DNA of 64,000 nucleotides from Girardinichthys multiradiatus (taxonomy: Eukaryota > Chordata > Actinopteri > Cyprinodontiformes > Goodeidae): contig NC_061816.1 of the NCBI RefSeq assembly GCF_021462225.1, positions 14,595,390 through 14,659,389 on the forward strand. Reading direction: 5' to 3'. Of this stretch, positions 34,641-44,596 are shown in pieces. Each line of letters begins with the position of its first letter. Position 1 is the stretch's first letter. A program made the translations under genes and the position numbers. Below the pieces are notes generated by a model, which was given only the letters and a program-made list of their open reading frames with translations, was not told the DNA's origin and made no database searches.

Positions 34641-35427
34641 AACTTCATTTTATATTTCTGTTTCTATTTATGTTCCTGTGTCTTCCTGTGTCACAGTCAG
34701 GTGATTTGTTTGAGACTTTTAAAGAGGTATTTACAATAATTCTGTTGACAAGGTTTCAAAAGTCTGATCCATTCCTAGCAAAATGTTTTGCTGTCTCAGA
34801 AGATGTTAAAAAGGGCAAATCATTGAAAAATGTCACCGTTGACTGTTTTATTCCATTGTCTAAAACTAAATCAGGAAACCAGTTTCTGTTAACTATCTTG
34901 TTTGGCCACCTGTCTTTCTTAGGAGATAACTCTTTGCAAAATAACAGCTTCTACAGTTATAAGGGCATAAATCAAATTCTTTACCACATTTGGACTTTCA
35001 AAAGCTGTGCATACTGCCCAAGGAACCAATTTCCTTTCTAAAGTTTTCAAACAAACTTTACATTTCCTGGTTTTCTACCACTCGGTGTCCACGGCTTACC
35101 ATCCAGAGTCATAGGGTGCTCTTGATAGGTGGCATCAAACTCTCAAATCTATACTATGTCAGTACTGTCTTTAAATTAGAAAATCCTGGGATGACGGTGT
35201 GCCTTCGGTACTCTTTACTATCCATGATGCAAAGCAAAATGAGAAATTCAGGTGTGATGCTTCATGTCAAAACAGTGCCTCTGACTTTGTGTTAAGGTGC
35301 AGGGAGAAGTTATACTAAGCAACCTCTCCTGCAAAGGAGCCCCTTTCTAATGCCCAGACTAAAATGAAGACAAACTTTGACAAGTGAACAGTTCAGCGAC
35401 AATTTTGCCCTGGTGATATGATGTAGG
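34641..35427 (+). pseudogene. Ty3/Gypsy integrase relic, first part
   Basis: Decayed integrase of a Gypsy retrotransposon. The segment from 34764 (DPFLAKCFAVSEDVKKGK) precedes the core. 35008-35165 reads a QGTNFLSKVFKQ block (second catalytic Asp position lost) then STAYHPES and GALDRWHQTL, the region of the catalytic Glu. 35283-35420 continues into the C-terminal part (DFVLRCREKLY, then FCPGD). Stops and frame changes are common. The reading continues beyond the Tc1 insertion at 36671-36805, showing that Tc1 entered an existing Gypsy copy. Gypsy is plus oriented while both inserts are minus. Confidence 0.8.
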
Positions 35428-35429
35428 TA

Positions 35430-36668
35430 CAGGTCCTTCTCAAAATATTAGCATATTGTGATAAAGTTCATTATTTTCCATAATGTCATGATGAAAATTT
35501 AACATTCATATATTTTAGATTCATTGCACACTAACTGAAATATTTCAAGTCTTTTATTGTCTTAATACGGATGATTTTGGCAAACAGCTCATGAAAACCC
35601 AAAATACCTATCTCACAAAATTAGCATATTTCATCCGACCAATAAAAGAAAAGTGTTTTTAATACAAAAAACGTCAACCTTCAAATAATCATGTACATTT
35701 ATGCACTCAATACTTGGTCGGAAATCCTTTTGCAGAAATGACTGCTTCAATGCAGCGTGGCATGGAGGCCTGTGGCACTGCTGAGGTCTTATGGAGGCCC
35801 AGGATGCTTCGATAGCAGCCTTTAGCTCATCCAGAGTGTTGGGTCTTGAGTCTCTCAACGTTCTCTTCACAATATCCCACAGATTCTCTATGGGGTTCAG
35901 GTCAGGAGAGTTGGCAGGCCAATTGAGCACAGTGATACCATGGTCAGTAAACCATTTACCATTGGTTTTGGCACTGTGAGCAGGTGGCAGGTCATGCTGA
36001 AAAATGAAATCTTCATCTCCATAAAGCTTTTCAGCAGATGGAAGCATGAAGTGCTCCAAAATCTCCTGATAGCTAGCTGCATTGACCCTGCCCTTGATAA
36101 AACACAGTGGACCAACACCAGGAGCAGACCATCACTGACTGTGGGTACTTGACACTGGACTTCTGGCATTTTGGCATGTCCTTCTCCCCAGTCTTCCTCC
36201 AGACTCTGGCACCTTGATTTCCGAATGACATTCAGAATTTGCTTTCATCCAAAAAAAGTACTTTGGACCACTGAGCAACAGTCCAGTGCTGCTTCTCTGT
36301 AGCCCAGGTCAGGCGCTTCTTCCGCTGTTTCTGGTTCAAAAGTGGCTTGACCTGGGGAATGCGGCACCTGTAGCCCATTTCCTGCACACGCCTGTGCATG
36401 GTGGCTCTGGATGTTTCTGCTCCACGTTTTTTGTATTAAAAACACTTTTCTTTTATTGGTCGGATGAAATATGCTAATTTTGTGAGATAGGAATTTTGGG
36501 TTTTCATGAGCTGTATGCCAAAATCATCCGTATTAAGACAATAAAAGACCTGAAATATTTCAGTTAGTGTGCAATGAATCTAAAATATATGAATGTTAAA
36601 TTTTCATCATGACATTATGGAAAATAATGAACTTTATCACAATATGCTAATATTTTGAGAAGGACCTG
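35430..36668 (-). mobile_element. Tc1-like transposon with a mirrored left arm
   Basis: 1239 bp between TA duplications (35428-35429 and 36669-36670), ends CAGGTCCTTCTCAAAATATT / inverted. The transposase is on the minus strand: HDLPPAHSAK (second Asp) and PDLNPIENLWD (Glu) are readable at 36059-35631. A 7-bp deletion shifts the last frame relative to the copy at 44597. The first part of transposase (DNA-binding region and first Asp) is missing. In its place, 36424-36668 is an inverted copy of the left arm (35430-35675), giving arms of about 245 bp instead of the roughly 200 bp of the other copy. It cannot make transposase but could fold into a hairpin. Confidence 0.92.
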
Positions 36669-36670
36669 TA

Positions 36671-36810
36671 TTGTTACCAGTGCTTTGGTCTGGCCTTGCT
36701 GCTCATTTCTCTGTCCCGTATTTTGGTCAAAGTAAGGATTCAGACACTGTCATTTGTACACCTGACTGCAGGAAAAAGACATGGTTATGCCATAAACTGG
36801 ACTGTGAAAC
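36671..36810 (+). pseudogene. Ty3/Gypsy integrase C-terminal relic, second part
   Basis: The frame LWSGLAAHFSVPYFGQSKDS and following RKKTWLCH continues the Gypsy integrase C-terminal (chromodomain-side) region from 35427. Taking out the Tc1 element and one TA brings the two parts into the same frame. The reading runs up to the 5' edge of the Copia element at 36811. Beyond the Copia element (40726 on) a weak continuation may exist but I cannot confirm it. Confidence 0.72.
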
Positions 36811-37107
36811 TGTTGAGCACTGCAGCTTCACTTGCGCTGAACTCGGAGGAATAATTTGATGGAGGCAGTGATTCTCTTTAGCCGCTGTGGCATATTTATT
36901 TAGTCACATTAACAGTGAACATCTTCTTCTCTTAAATTACATCTCAACGGAGGGAGGGAAAAAGAAACGTGACGACACAACATGTGTCTCTGACCTCTTT
37001 TACTTACGCCTCACAGTGGTGAAAATTAGGTACTACAACTCACTTGGTAATAATACACCTCACACACCTTAGCATTAACATGAGTACACAAATTGAATCT
37101 CCTAACA
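36811..37107 (-). repeat. Copia 3' LTR
   Basis: 297 bp, TGTTGAGC...CTCCTAACA on the plus strand. Differs from the 5' LTR (40424-40720) by three substitutions (in cggagg, cttaaat and aaattagg contexts). Poly(A)-like and TATA-like words on the minus strand are weak. Confidence 0.95.
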
Positions 37108-37191
37108 CCCCCACTTGTACTCAGGTTGCAGAACATTGAACAGAAGTTAAACTATAAACCACAATACAGAAGTGGAACTCTTTCTCTCCTT

Positions 37192-38340
37192 TTAAACACC
37201 AAACATAACGCCTGCAAACTTTCTCAGTTTTAGCTTAGAAGCAGGTTTGGTCATGATATCAGCAACCATTTCATATGTAGTGCAATATAGCAGACAGACT
37301 GTCCCTTCATTTACAATAGACCTTACAAAATGATATTTTATATCCACGTGTTTGCACCTCTGTCTGCTCACAGGGTTTTTGGCCAAAGCGATTGTTCCCT
37401 GGTTATCTTCATACACTACTGTCTGTGTATATTTGAGACCATCAATTCCTTCCAATAACTGTTTTAAATATATGCATTCTTGCATTGTAGTAGCTAGAGC
37501 CATATATTCTGCCTCACAAGTAGAAAGCGCTACTGTGGGCTGTTTCTTAGTTTTCCAAGAAACTAAAGAACTGTTCTTGCTTAGGCTTACACAGTAACCT
37601 GTAGTGCTGCGTCTGTCAGTTGTGTCACCTGTCCAGTCAGCATCACTATAGGCTATTAGACCTAACTGGTTTTTCTGAAACACAGCTCCTTATTTGCAGT
37701 TCCTTTGAGGTACCTTAGTACATGCTTCACTGTGGCCCACTGCTCCTCTGTTGGTTCAGAAAAATATTGTGATAACTTGCTTACCACAAAACTTAAGTCT
37801 GGACGTGTACACGTTGATAGATATATAAGGCTGCCTACAGCCTCTCTATACATCCTTACATCTTTCATCTTAATAGCATCTTCTGTGTAACACAATTTTT
37901 GGTCACAGGGAGTTTCCCTGGGCTTACAGCTCTGCATGTTGAACCTTGTCAATATCTTGTTGACATATGTTTCTTGTGACATTTTCACACATCCATCAGA
38001 GTGAACAAAATCAATACCAAGGAAATGCTTAAGTCTGCCTAAATCCTTCATCTTAAATCTGACTGAAAGCATCTCCTTCACTTCATTCATAACTTGTTCA
38101 TTGCTTGATGCTATTATCAAGTCATCAACCCAGATAATCATGATAGTTTTATGATGTCCTGTCTCCTTTGTATAAACACAGTGATCTGCCTGATTTTGCA
38201 TGAAACCATTTTTAGTCAGATAATCATGCAGAACTCTGTTCCAGTTTCGGCCAGATTGTTTCAGCCCGTACAGAGATTTTTGAAGATTTCATAATCGATG
38301 GGGGCGTGTAAGTAAGCTGTTTTCACATCCATTTGATGGA
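37192..38340 (-). pseudogene. Copia RT (C-terminal part) and RNase H
   Basis: Reverse transcriptase palm and thumb plus RNase H. The catalytic box IIWVDDLIIAS lies in the 38201-37662 frame (about 38130-38100). The LKHFLGID and LIYLSTCTRPDLSF motifs follow. A one-base frame change near 37675 leads to the 37683-37192 frame with the RNase H Asp (YSDADWTGD), EAEYMAL and the final Asp in the DIKYHFVR region. The frame closes shortly before the purine tract. The beginning of RT (YLHAPI segment near 38300) is in another frame and separated by a small deletion. All visible catalytic residues are intact. Confidence 0.9.
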
Positions 38341-40323
38341 GTAACAGATCCTCCTGTACTGCTTTTTGCAGCATCGGTTTCGTATTATGGCTGCTGTTTG
38401 AACAGCGTAGTTCCATAGACCTTTAGGTAACTGACTTTCAATCAGCATGCATCTACCCATCTCAAAGAGAGTACGCCAGCCTCTTTCAGCAGTGCCGTTT
38501 TGGTGAGGTGAGTATGGCGCTGACGTTTCATGCTTAATACCCTTTTCTCTTAACAAGGTTTGAAAATTTCTACATGTAAACTCTGTGCCATTGTCAGACC
38601 GGATACACTTTACCGTCCCGTAAGGGGCAACATCAGCTAGAAACATTTCTGTTGCCTGCAATGTATCATTTTTTGTCTTTAAAAAGTACACAAATACTGC
38701 ATTTGAATAATCGTCAGTGAATGACTGCACATATTTGTATCCATCAATAGACTCTGTAGCTATTGGACCTGCTAAGTCTGTGTGCACCATCTGCAAGGGA
38801 GCCTTTGCTCTTGTATCAGGGTTTCTATTTCGGGTTTGTGCAAACTTTCCCTGAATACACACCTCGCACTTTTGCTCTGGTGTATCTGTTTTACCTTTAA
38901 TCTGCATACCATTAACCACCCTCTGCAAACTAAGAATGTCGTCATAGTTGCAGTGGCCTAATATCTCGTGCCATGTCTGTATATCGTGGCAGGTGTTACA
39001 CTTATCAATGTCATCAGCTTCGGTTGGTAAATAATACAACTTACCATGTACACTAATGTTAAACTTAGTACCGTCTTTGTGGGTTAGCATGTCCTGTCCT
39101 TGTTTAAAGGTGACTGTTGCTCCTAATGCTGTGGCTAACTTCACCGAGAAAATGTCCTGGGGATATGACGGAATAAACAGCGCGCCTCTCAGCGTTGCTC
39201 TGTGTCGCTGTCCTACACGGTCGATCAGGAAGACCTCAGCATCTCCCCGCTGCTGAGTGACGCCTTTGCAGAGGGTTCCGTCTGCTAACTCCACGCAGTG
39301 CGTTTCAGGTTTGAAGGTGTGATCGAAGCTCTTAAATTTGCCTACGTCATTAATGATGTGTGACGTAGCTCCCGAGTCGACCATCAGACCTTTCTCCTTG
39401 ATGCTGCGCGCTGACTGTTGCTGCTGGATTTTGACTTCTGCTTCCTTGATCTTGAAGGCATAATCCGCCGCTGCCGCTCCAGATCCGATGCCGCTCTCAT
39501 CTGCGACTTTCCGCGCTCCATCTTGTTTGTCTTTGTGTCTACAGGTGGTATCATTATGCGTGTTGCTCTTGCAATGACGGCACCACGTCTTTCGTCTGCA
39601 TGCTTTTGCTCGGTGCCCTTTTGTTCCACACTTAAAGCACACAATGTCGGCATTACTATTTTCTCTGCTCTGTGTACTTGACCTGGTGTCCTTTCGCCCG
39701 ACTCTTGTCACAGTCTTCATTATATTGTCAGTGGATTCAGCCGCGGTTAACTTTTCAGTGTCTTCAAAACTACGCAACTCTATTTTAAACTCAGGAAACG
39801 TTATATTGTCCTTGTTGTGTGTCACATGTATTGCAAAAGGTTTAAAACTTTCAGGCAGTCCTTTTAAAACCATAGCAATCAATAAGCCATCGCTTAATGT
39901 CTCACCCGCGTTGCGTAGAGCCGTAATGGCGGCCTCTGCCCTGATGATGTAGTCAGTAACCATTTCGTCGTTCCGCTTTTGAAAAGATGTCAGCGTGGTG
40001 TACAGGTGGATAATGCGGGGTTTACCCTTTCCGGCGTAGTAGTCCCTCAATATTTTAAATGCTTTTCTTCCATAATCGGGTGCATCTCTCATAATTAATG
40101 AGAGGCTTTTATCATCCAAAAGTTGAATCAGCTCGGCATATGCATCAGCATTTTTCTTACCATCTGCCGCTACTTCGGCTTCACCGTTGGGTTCCCTCAA
40201 AACGGTATTCTTCAATCCTAATAAGTGCAAGTGTCCGAGGACTTTAGTTTCCCAAAGTTCATACTTGCTCTCATCTCCGTCAAATATAAGTCGAGGTGAC
40301 CTGCTTGTCCCTCGCTGATCCAT
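38323..40323 (-). pseudogene. Copia gag-protease-integrase ORF, 666 codons, fused to RT remnant by deletion
   Basis: One long open frame beginning at the ATG 100 bases after the 5' LTR. Residues 1 to about 220 are the Copia Gag with a zinc knuckle (CFKCGTKGHRAKAC, about 230) and a second Cys/His cluster (CRHCKSNTHNDTTCRH). The protease active site MVDSGATSH is near residue 315. Integrase has its HHCC zinc region (WHEILGHCNYDD, CEVCIQGK) and DDE core (HTDLAGP, RSDNGTEF, PHQNGTAERGWR). The frame then runs into RT-region sequence in a wrong frame after a large deletion near 38390 (RNRCC join) and stops at 38323. The start ATG has no upstream competitor. Confidence 0.93.
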
Positions 40324-40409
40324 GATGCTATCCCGCCGTTAGCACGCTAGCCGTCGCGACTTTCTATCGGTGATAAATCATCAGAACAAAAATTCTCCTC
40401 GAGTTGCTC

Positions 40410-40423
40410 CTGGGCCCATAACC
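40410..40423 (-). promoter_or_regulatory. Copia primer binding site (half-tRNA-iMet type)
   Basis: The plus strand reads ctgggcccataacc directly before the LTR. It is the anticodon stem-loop sequence of initiator tRNA-Met (CAU anticodon inside). On the sense strand GGTTATGGGCCCAG would pair with an internally cleaved tRNA-iMet half, as known for Drosophila copia. Adjacent to the LTR with no gap. Confidence 0.9.
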
Positions 40424-40720
40424 TGTTGAGCACTGCAGCTTCACTTGCGCTGAACTCAGAGGAATAATTTGATGGAGGCAGTGATTCTCTTTAGCCGCTG
40501 TGGCATATTTATTTAGTCACATTAACAGTGAACATCTTCTTCTCTTGAATTACATCTCAACGGAGGGAGGGAAAAAGAAACGTGACGACACAACATGTGT
40601 CTCTGACCTCTTTTACTTACGCCTCACAGTGGTGAAAAGTAGGTACTACAACTCACTTGGTAATAATACACCTCACACACCTTAGCATTAACATGAGTAC
40701 ACAAATTGAATCTCCTAACA
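40424..40720 (-). repeat. Copia 5' LTR
   Basis: 297 bp, same ends as the 3' LTR (36811-37107). Followed by the 5-bp duplication gaaac (40721-40725). Contains the start of the Copia transcript in minus orientation; no clear TATA box was identified. Confidence 0.95.
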
Positions 40721-40725
40721 GAAAC

Positions 40726-41079
40726 CTTATCATACCAGGGAAACTACACCAGCAGGAAAGCAGAAAAAAAATGTCGAGATTGATTTTCCTGTTTTCACAT
40801 CCTATCCTATGTTTTGTGGTATGATCATGGGTGATGATGGTTTTGTTTTACATTTGGAGGAACATCCTGGTAGGCTAGCAAACCCAGAGTTTCTTGCTTG
40901 TGTAGAGTTTAGACTGACACGCTTTCATTCTTTCATATGGCTGGTCATGAGTTCAACCCAAGCTCAGATGGGAGGTGTGTGTCCAAATGGAAAAACAGAC
41001 GAAGAACTGTTAGGTGACATGATTCTTTGTGACAACACATTCCTAAGTCAGAGTCATATGTTGAAGGTTACCAAATGTG
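40726..41079. other. Unclassified, possibly Gypsy 3' portion
   Basis: Lies between the Copia element and an LTR-like patch. A frame at 40809-41099 shows no recognised domain. Position suggests decayed Gypsy sequence downstream of integrase, but this is inference. Confidence 0.4.
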
Positions 41080-41342
41080 ACAGGGCATGTACTGTCTAGA
41101 TGCCTGATGGTATCTAAAGGTTATTAGAACCCCTTGCTGAGGGATGACAAAAATCACAGGTATGTCTTTTTTGAAATGTTTATAAAAAGGGCCTGTGGTC
41201 ATTGTTTCGGAGGAATTCTACATTTGGCTTTGGATTTTACCAAATCAGTGCACAGATATGTAATTCTGATATGGACCTGGTGGAAATAAACTCCTTCTTT
41301 GTTCACCTAAGTCTGTGTCAACAACGGGAACAGCCCTGAGGC
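41080..41342 (+). promoter_or_regulatory. LTR-like patch with TATA box and poly(A) signal
   Basis: From TGTGACAGGGCATG (about 41078) to a possible end near AACGGGAACA (41330), with TTTATAAAAAGGG at 41179-41191 and GGAAATAAACTCC at 41282-41294. The layout matches an LTR in plus orientation, which would be the 3' LTR of the Gypsy relic at 34641. No second copy or target duplication was found, so this is tentative. Confidence 0.4.
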
Positions 41343-41685
41343 ATTTCCCGCCAAAATCTAAGACACATTTTTCATATCTCACTGAGGCACAGCAAGAGGT
41401 CATACATGGCAAGTATTGTCAATAATTAAATTAAGGATTAAATGATGTCTGTATTATTAACTGGAATTCACAGATAAATATTTGCTGCTGTGAAGGGAAG
41501 ATTTTTGCTGATACTATTTTACATTTGTTATGATGTGTAACCATAGAAACAGTGTTTGTTTTTTTTTATAACTGGGAGCAGGTCATTAACATCTCAAAAG
41601 CTCTAACAACACCTCAACTACAGCCCCAAATCCCAGAAGAGTTGAAAAGGAGGCATTGTGGATGCAGAGCATGAACACAGAGGAG
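41343..41685. other. Nothing recognised
   Basis: AT-rich with no recognised feature. Confidence 0.5.
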
Positions 41686-42192
41686 AGTGAGAAAGAGGAG
41701 GTTCAAACAATCTTTTCTATTGATCATAATGGGCAATGTGAGATCTTTGGCAAATGATTTGGATGAACATCAAGCCCTAACAAGGATACAGCCAGAGTAT
41801 CTGGAATGCAGTATTATGTGTTTCACTGAGACATGGCTGTGGGGTCATATCCCTGACTCCAACGTCACACCATCCCCACAGTTCCCCAGTAACAAACCCT
41901 GGTTTCCCAGTGATCTGAAGAAAATACTTACAAAAAAAAGACATTTTATGGAGGTAGACAAGGGATTATTGAGAGGTATAAAAAGCAGCTTAAAATCAAG
42001 ATAAGAGCCAGAAGGTTTACAGGAAAAATCTGGAGAGCAAGCTCCAGCGGAACAATATCAGAGATGTGTGGTCATTGATGATGTATATCACAGGCTTCAA
42101 TCAGAAAGAGGATCCATAGACCCACAGCTCTCCTGTCACACCTCAAATGTTATTTCTTTCATCTTGGCCATAGACCCTTTTGCTTCTACATA
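41686..42192 (+). pseudogene. L2-type LINE ORF2 fragment, endonuclease part
   Basis: The frame from 41687 carries the endonuclease segment of an L2/CR1-type LINE: NVRSLANDLDEHQAL, then ECSIMCFTETWLWGHIPDSN. An internal deletion then jumps to the linker region before RT (NKPWFPSDLKKIL and IKSSLKS). After a stop at 42002-42004 other frames continue (decayed FNQKEDP-like text) to 42190. A Tc1 MITE interrupts the relic at 42193. The remaining part resumes at 42547. Confidence 0.75.
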
Positions 42193-42544
42193 CACTATAT
42201 TGCCATAGGTTTTGGGTCACACCACCAAATCAATGAATTTTGGTGTTCCAGTCACTTCCATGGCTGCAGGTTTATAAAGTTTGGGGTGGAAAAACTTGAC
42301 TGTACTGCACAGAATCCTGATATCAACCTTCTTGAACACCTTTGGGATGAATTAGAGCAGAGGTTACAATTCTGGTTTTCTTATCTAAGTATGAACACAC
42401 TCTTAAACCTTGGGGAAGATGTTTAAAGGCTAGTAAAAAGTTGCTATTGCTGGCAACCCTTGACCTTGTAGATTAGTAATAGGATCTCATAAAAGTTAAT
42501 GTGCATGTAAAAATAGACAGTCAAATACTTTTGGCAATATAGTG
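42193..42544 (+). mobile_element. Tc1/mariner MITE, plus orientation
   Basis: 352 bp between TA duplications (42191-42192, 42545-42546), ends CACTATATTGCCATAGGTTTT and AAATACTTTTGGCAATATAGTG. A decayed transposase C-terminus reads FGVEKLDCTAQNPDI and LLEHLWDELEQR (third Glu present). Same family as 33302-33626 and inserted in an L2 fragment, so it is younger than that L2 copy. Confidence 0.88.
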
Positions 42545-42546
42545 TA

Positions 42547-42780
42547 TAGTGTATTTGTCTTCAACCCAATCCCGTCTGTCTCTAAAATTCAGGTAAGGAG
42601 GCAGCTGGAGAGATCGAAACCAAATAAGGCTGCTGGTCCAGATGGTCTCAGCCCCAGAGTCATGAATACCTGTGTCAAGCAGTTCTGAGTTATTCTACCA
42701 CACCCCGTCAACCTTAGCATGGCCCAGGAGATGGCTGCAGTGTTGTTCACATTCTGAGTGATCGTAACTCAACATAGTTT
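42547..42780 (+). pseudogene. L2-type LINE ORF2 fragment, RT start, after MITE
   Basis: The frame near 42595-42660 reads VRRQLERSKPNKAAGPDGLS, the well-known start of the L2/CR1-type RT (AAGPDG box), then PRVMNTCVKQF before a TGA. It continues the fragment at 41686-42192. It is lost after about 42780. Non-functional. Confidence 0.78.
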
Positions 42781-43392
42781 TGAACACACTCAAGACACAT
42801 TAAGGACGGTTTACCTCAGCCCACCTTCAGAGATAGCCTGGGGCAATTGTATCTGCATTAATTTTGGATTCTGAATGCTTTCACACCTGGGATACATAGA
42901 AGGAGCTCCCACCAAGACTCCCCTCATGCAGCAGAGTAAACTGGACAGCTCTTGGCTGAAACCAAATAAAGTTCTGTAAACAGCATTGCCTAAAATAGCA
43001 CTGCTGTCAGCCAATTTGAAATTACCACTAAAACAGCTAAATGGACTACTATGAACCTGTTTTATTTGTTTTAATCCCCCCCCCAGGTGGAATTTTATTG
43101 GCCTGTGAATATCAGCACACTGTATGTGTTTGTTAATTTCTCCCTAATGTGATGTCTATTTATTATTGGTTTTGGAGCTAAACTTGCTGCATTCACACAA
43201 TTATAAAGTGACTCAGAGAAACCCCACAATGTGTAGAATATCCAATCACATTGATGAAGCTCAATATACCTGAATTTATTGAGTGGTAAAATCAGGCATC
43301 AGCTTACTGCTGTGCTGCAAAAATCTCATCTTGTTTCGTGAGCTAGATAAGTAAGCTCATAACGAGTTTGTAGAAAATATAACTGCAAAAAC
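42781..43392. other. Nothing recognised
   Basis: A run of C near 43077-43084 is notable. No gene or repeat end recognised. Confidence 0.5.
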
Positions 43393-44440
43393 TGTTAGGA
43401 CTTGCGAGATAGAGGACCCCAGAATGCAGACTAGAAGGCAGCATGTCGGTAAGTGCAAACATTCACTTTCAGTAAGAGGCAGTAACAAAATATCAAACTG
43501 GCAGGCAAGATAGGCAAGGCATGATCTGAACAAACAAGGCGTGATTAGGAAATGACTCTGCGATGACTAACTGAACAGGTGTGTATATATGGAGAGAAAA
43601 CCAGGTGGAGCAAGGAGACGCAGGACCTTTGAAATATGAGAGATAGGGGTGTTACCAAGAGTTTGGGTGGAGTTTTGTTGCAGATGAAGAATCCTTAAAT
43701 AAGTCTGAAAACATTTCCTGCAAGTGTTCTGAAATGTTCTGAAGATTACTATTGAGCTAAAGATGTGTCTCTCGGACGTCTGACATCAAGGAGATATTAC
43801 CACTTCAACATTGGCCCCCACTGACAACCAAGGTGGGGCATGCCCTGTATTTGTTTAATGTTTGTGAGGTAGTAAAGACCTCACAAACATGTATAGTAAA
43901 GCTGACTGAAGTAACAGTAATATTTTTATTAAATAAAATATAACTTACTGGTAAGAGAAGGGAATCACATCAATAATTGGACTTGGGACATAGGAAGAAC
44001 ATAGAAACGCCAGGCAGTCCAACAGGGTATCGTAAGAATCCAGCGATAAATAATTGAAAACCAGAAGCTTTAATACTGAGAGGAGTGTGAAGAATGACAT
44101 AGCAGGTGAGTTAGGGGATAATGTGGAGCAGCTATGGCAAAAGAAGAGGAGAAAATATTATGAAGGGAGACTAATTTACATAGAGGGAGCTGAACAAAGA
44201 CACAAAAAGACTTCTAACCAAGGGAAAAACTGAATTGAGAGAAATAAATCCAAATGCAGAAAAAAACATGATACAAAAACAAACTAAGAAACAAAAGACA
44301 AAGCAATAAACTAACTTGGAAACACCTACTAACAATAATGAACACAGAAAAATGAACTAAAGAAGGCAAGACATAAATAAACAATAAAACACAAACACAA
44401 ATAAAAACCAAAACCCAAGCAACCATGGATCAACACAATT
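43393..44440 (-). mobile_element. Two LTR-like remnants, minus orientation
   Basis: 43393-43690 begins TGTTAGGACTTGCGAG and contains gaccccagaatgcagactag, gcatgatctgaacaaac and an AGGTGTGTATATATGGAG promoter-like word. 43970-44440 has related wording (aagaatccagcgataaat, gaagctttaatactgagagg, A-rich tail). Both resemble minus-strand LTR or leader sequences common in fish Gypsy elements. Neither has both ends with a target duplication, so family and limits are uncertain. Confidence 0.45.
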
Positions 44441-44596
44441 TGATGAATTAGAGATAGGGTTTGCTAGGGGGGGTAATTTCATATACAAAAAAGAAAACAT
44501 TTGTATGCTGTAATATAAAAAAAAGAAAACATTTGTATGCTGTAAAAAATATGCTTATGGCAATAAAGTAAATACAGCAGTGCTTTTAATGCACTA

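Larger units (their letters stand above)
36811..40720 (-). mobile_element. Ty1/Copia retrotransposon, LTR to LTR, internally deleted
   Basis: 3910 bp bounded by 297-bp LTRs and a perfect 5-bp target duplication gaaac (36806-36810 and 40721-40725). Domain order on the minus strand is gag, protease, integrase, RT, RNase H, the Copia order. A primer site complementary to the anticodon arm of initiator tRNA-Met (40410-40423) and a purine tract (AAGTGGGGG at 37108-37116, minus strand) adjoin the LTRs. The LTRs differ at three of 297 positions, so insertion is recent. A deletion removes the end of integrase and the start of RT, plus one smaller gap and one frameshift. It cannot move alone but retains all sites needed in trans. 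Confidence 0.96.

Noticed and set aside
39418..39952. Plus-strand ORFs opposite Copia gag
   Set aside because: Shadows of the 666-codon Copia frame.
43393..43690. Complete solo LTR with target duplication
   Set aside because: The left end looks right, but no right end with a matching aaaac duplication was found, so only an LTR-like remnant is claimed.
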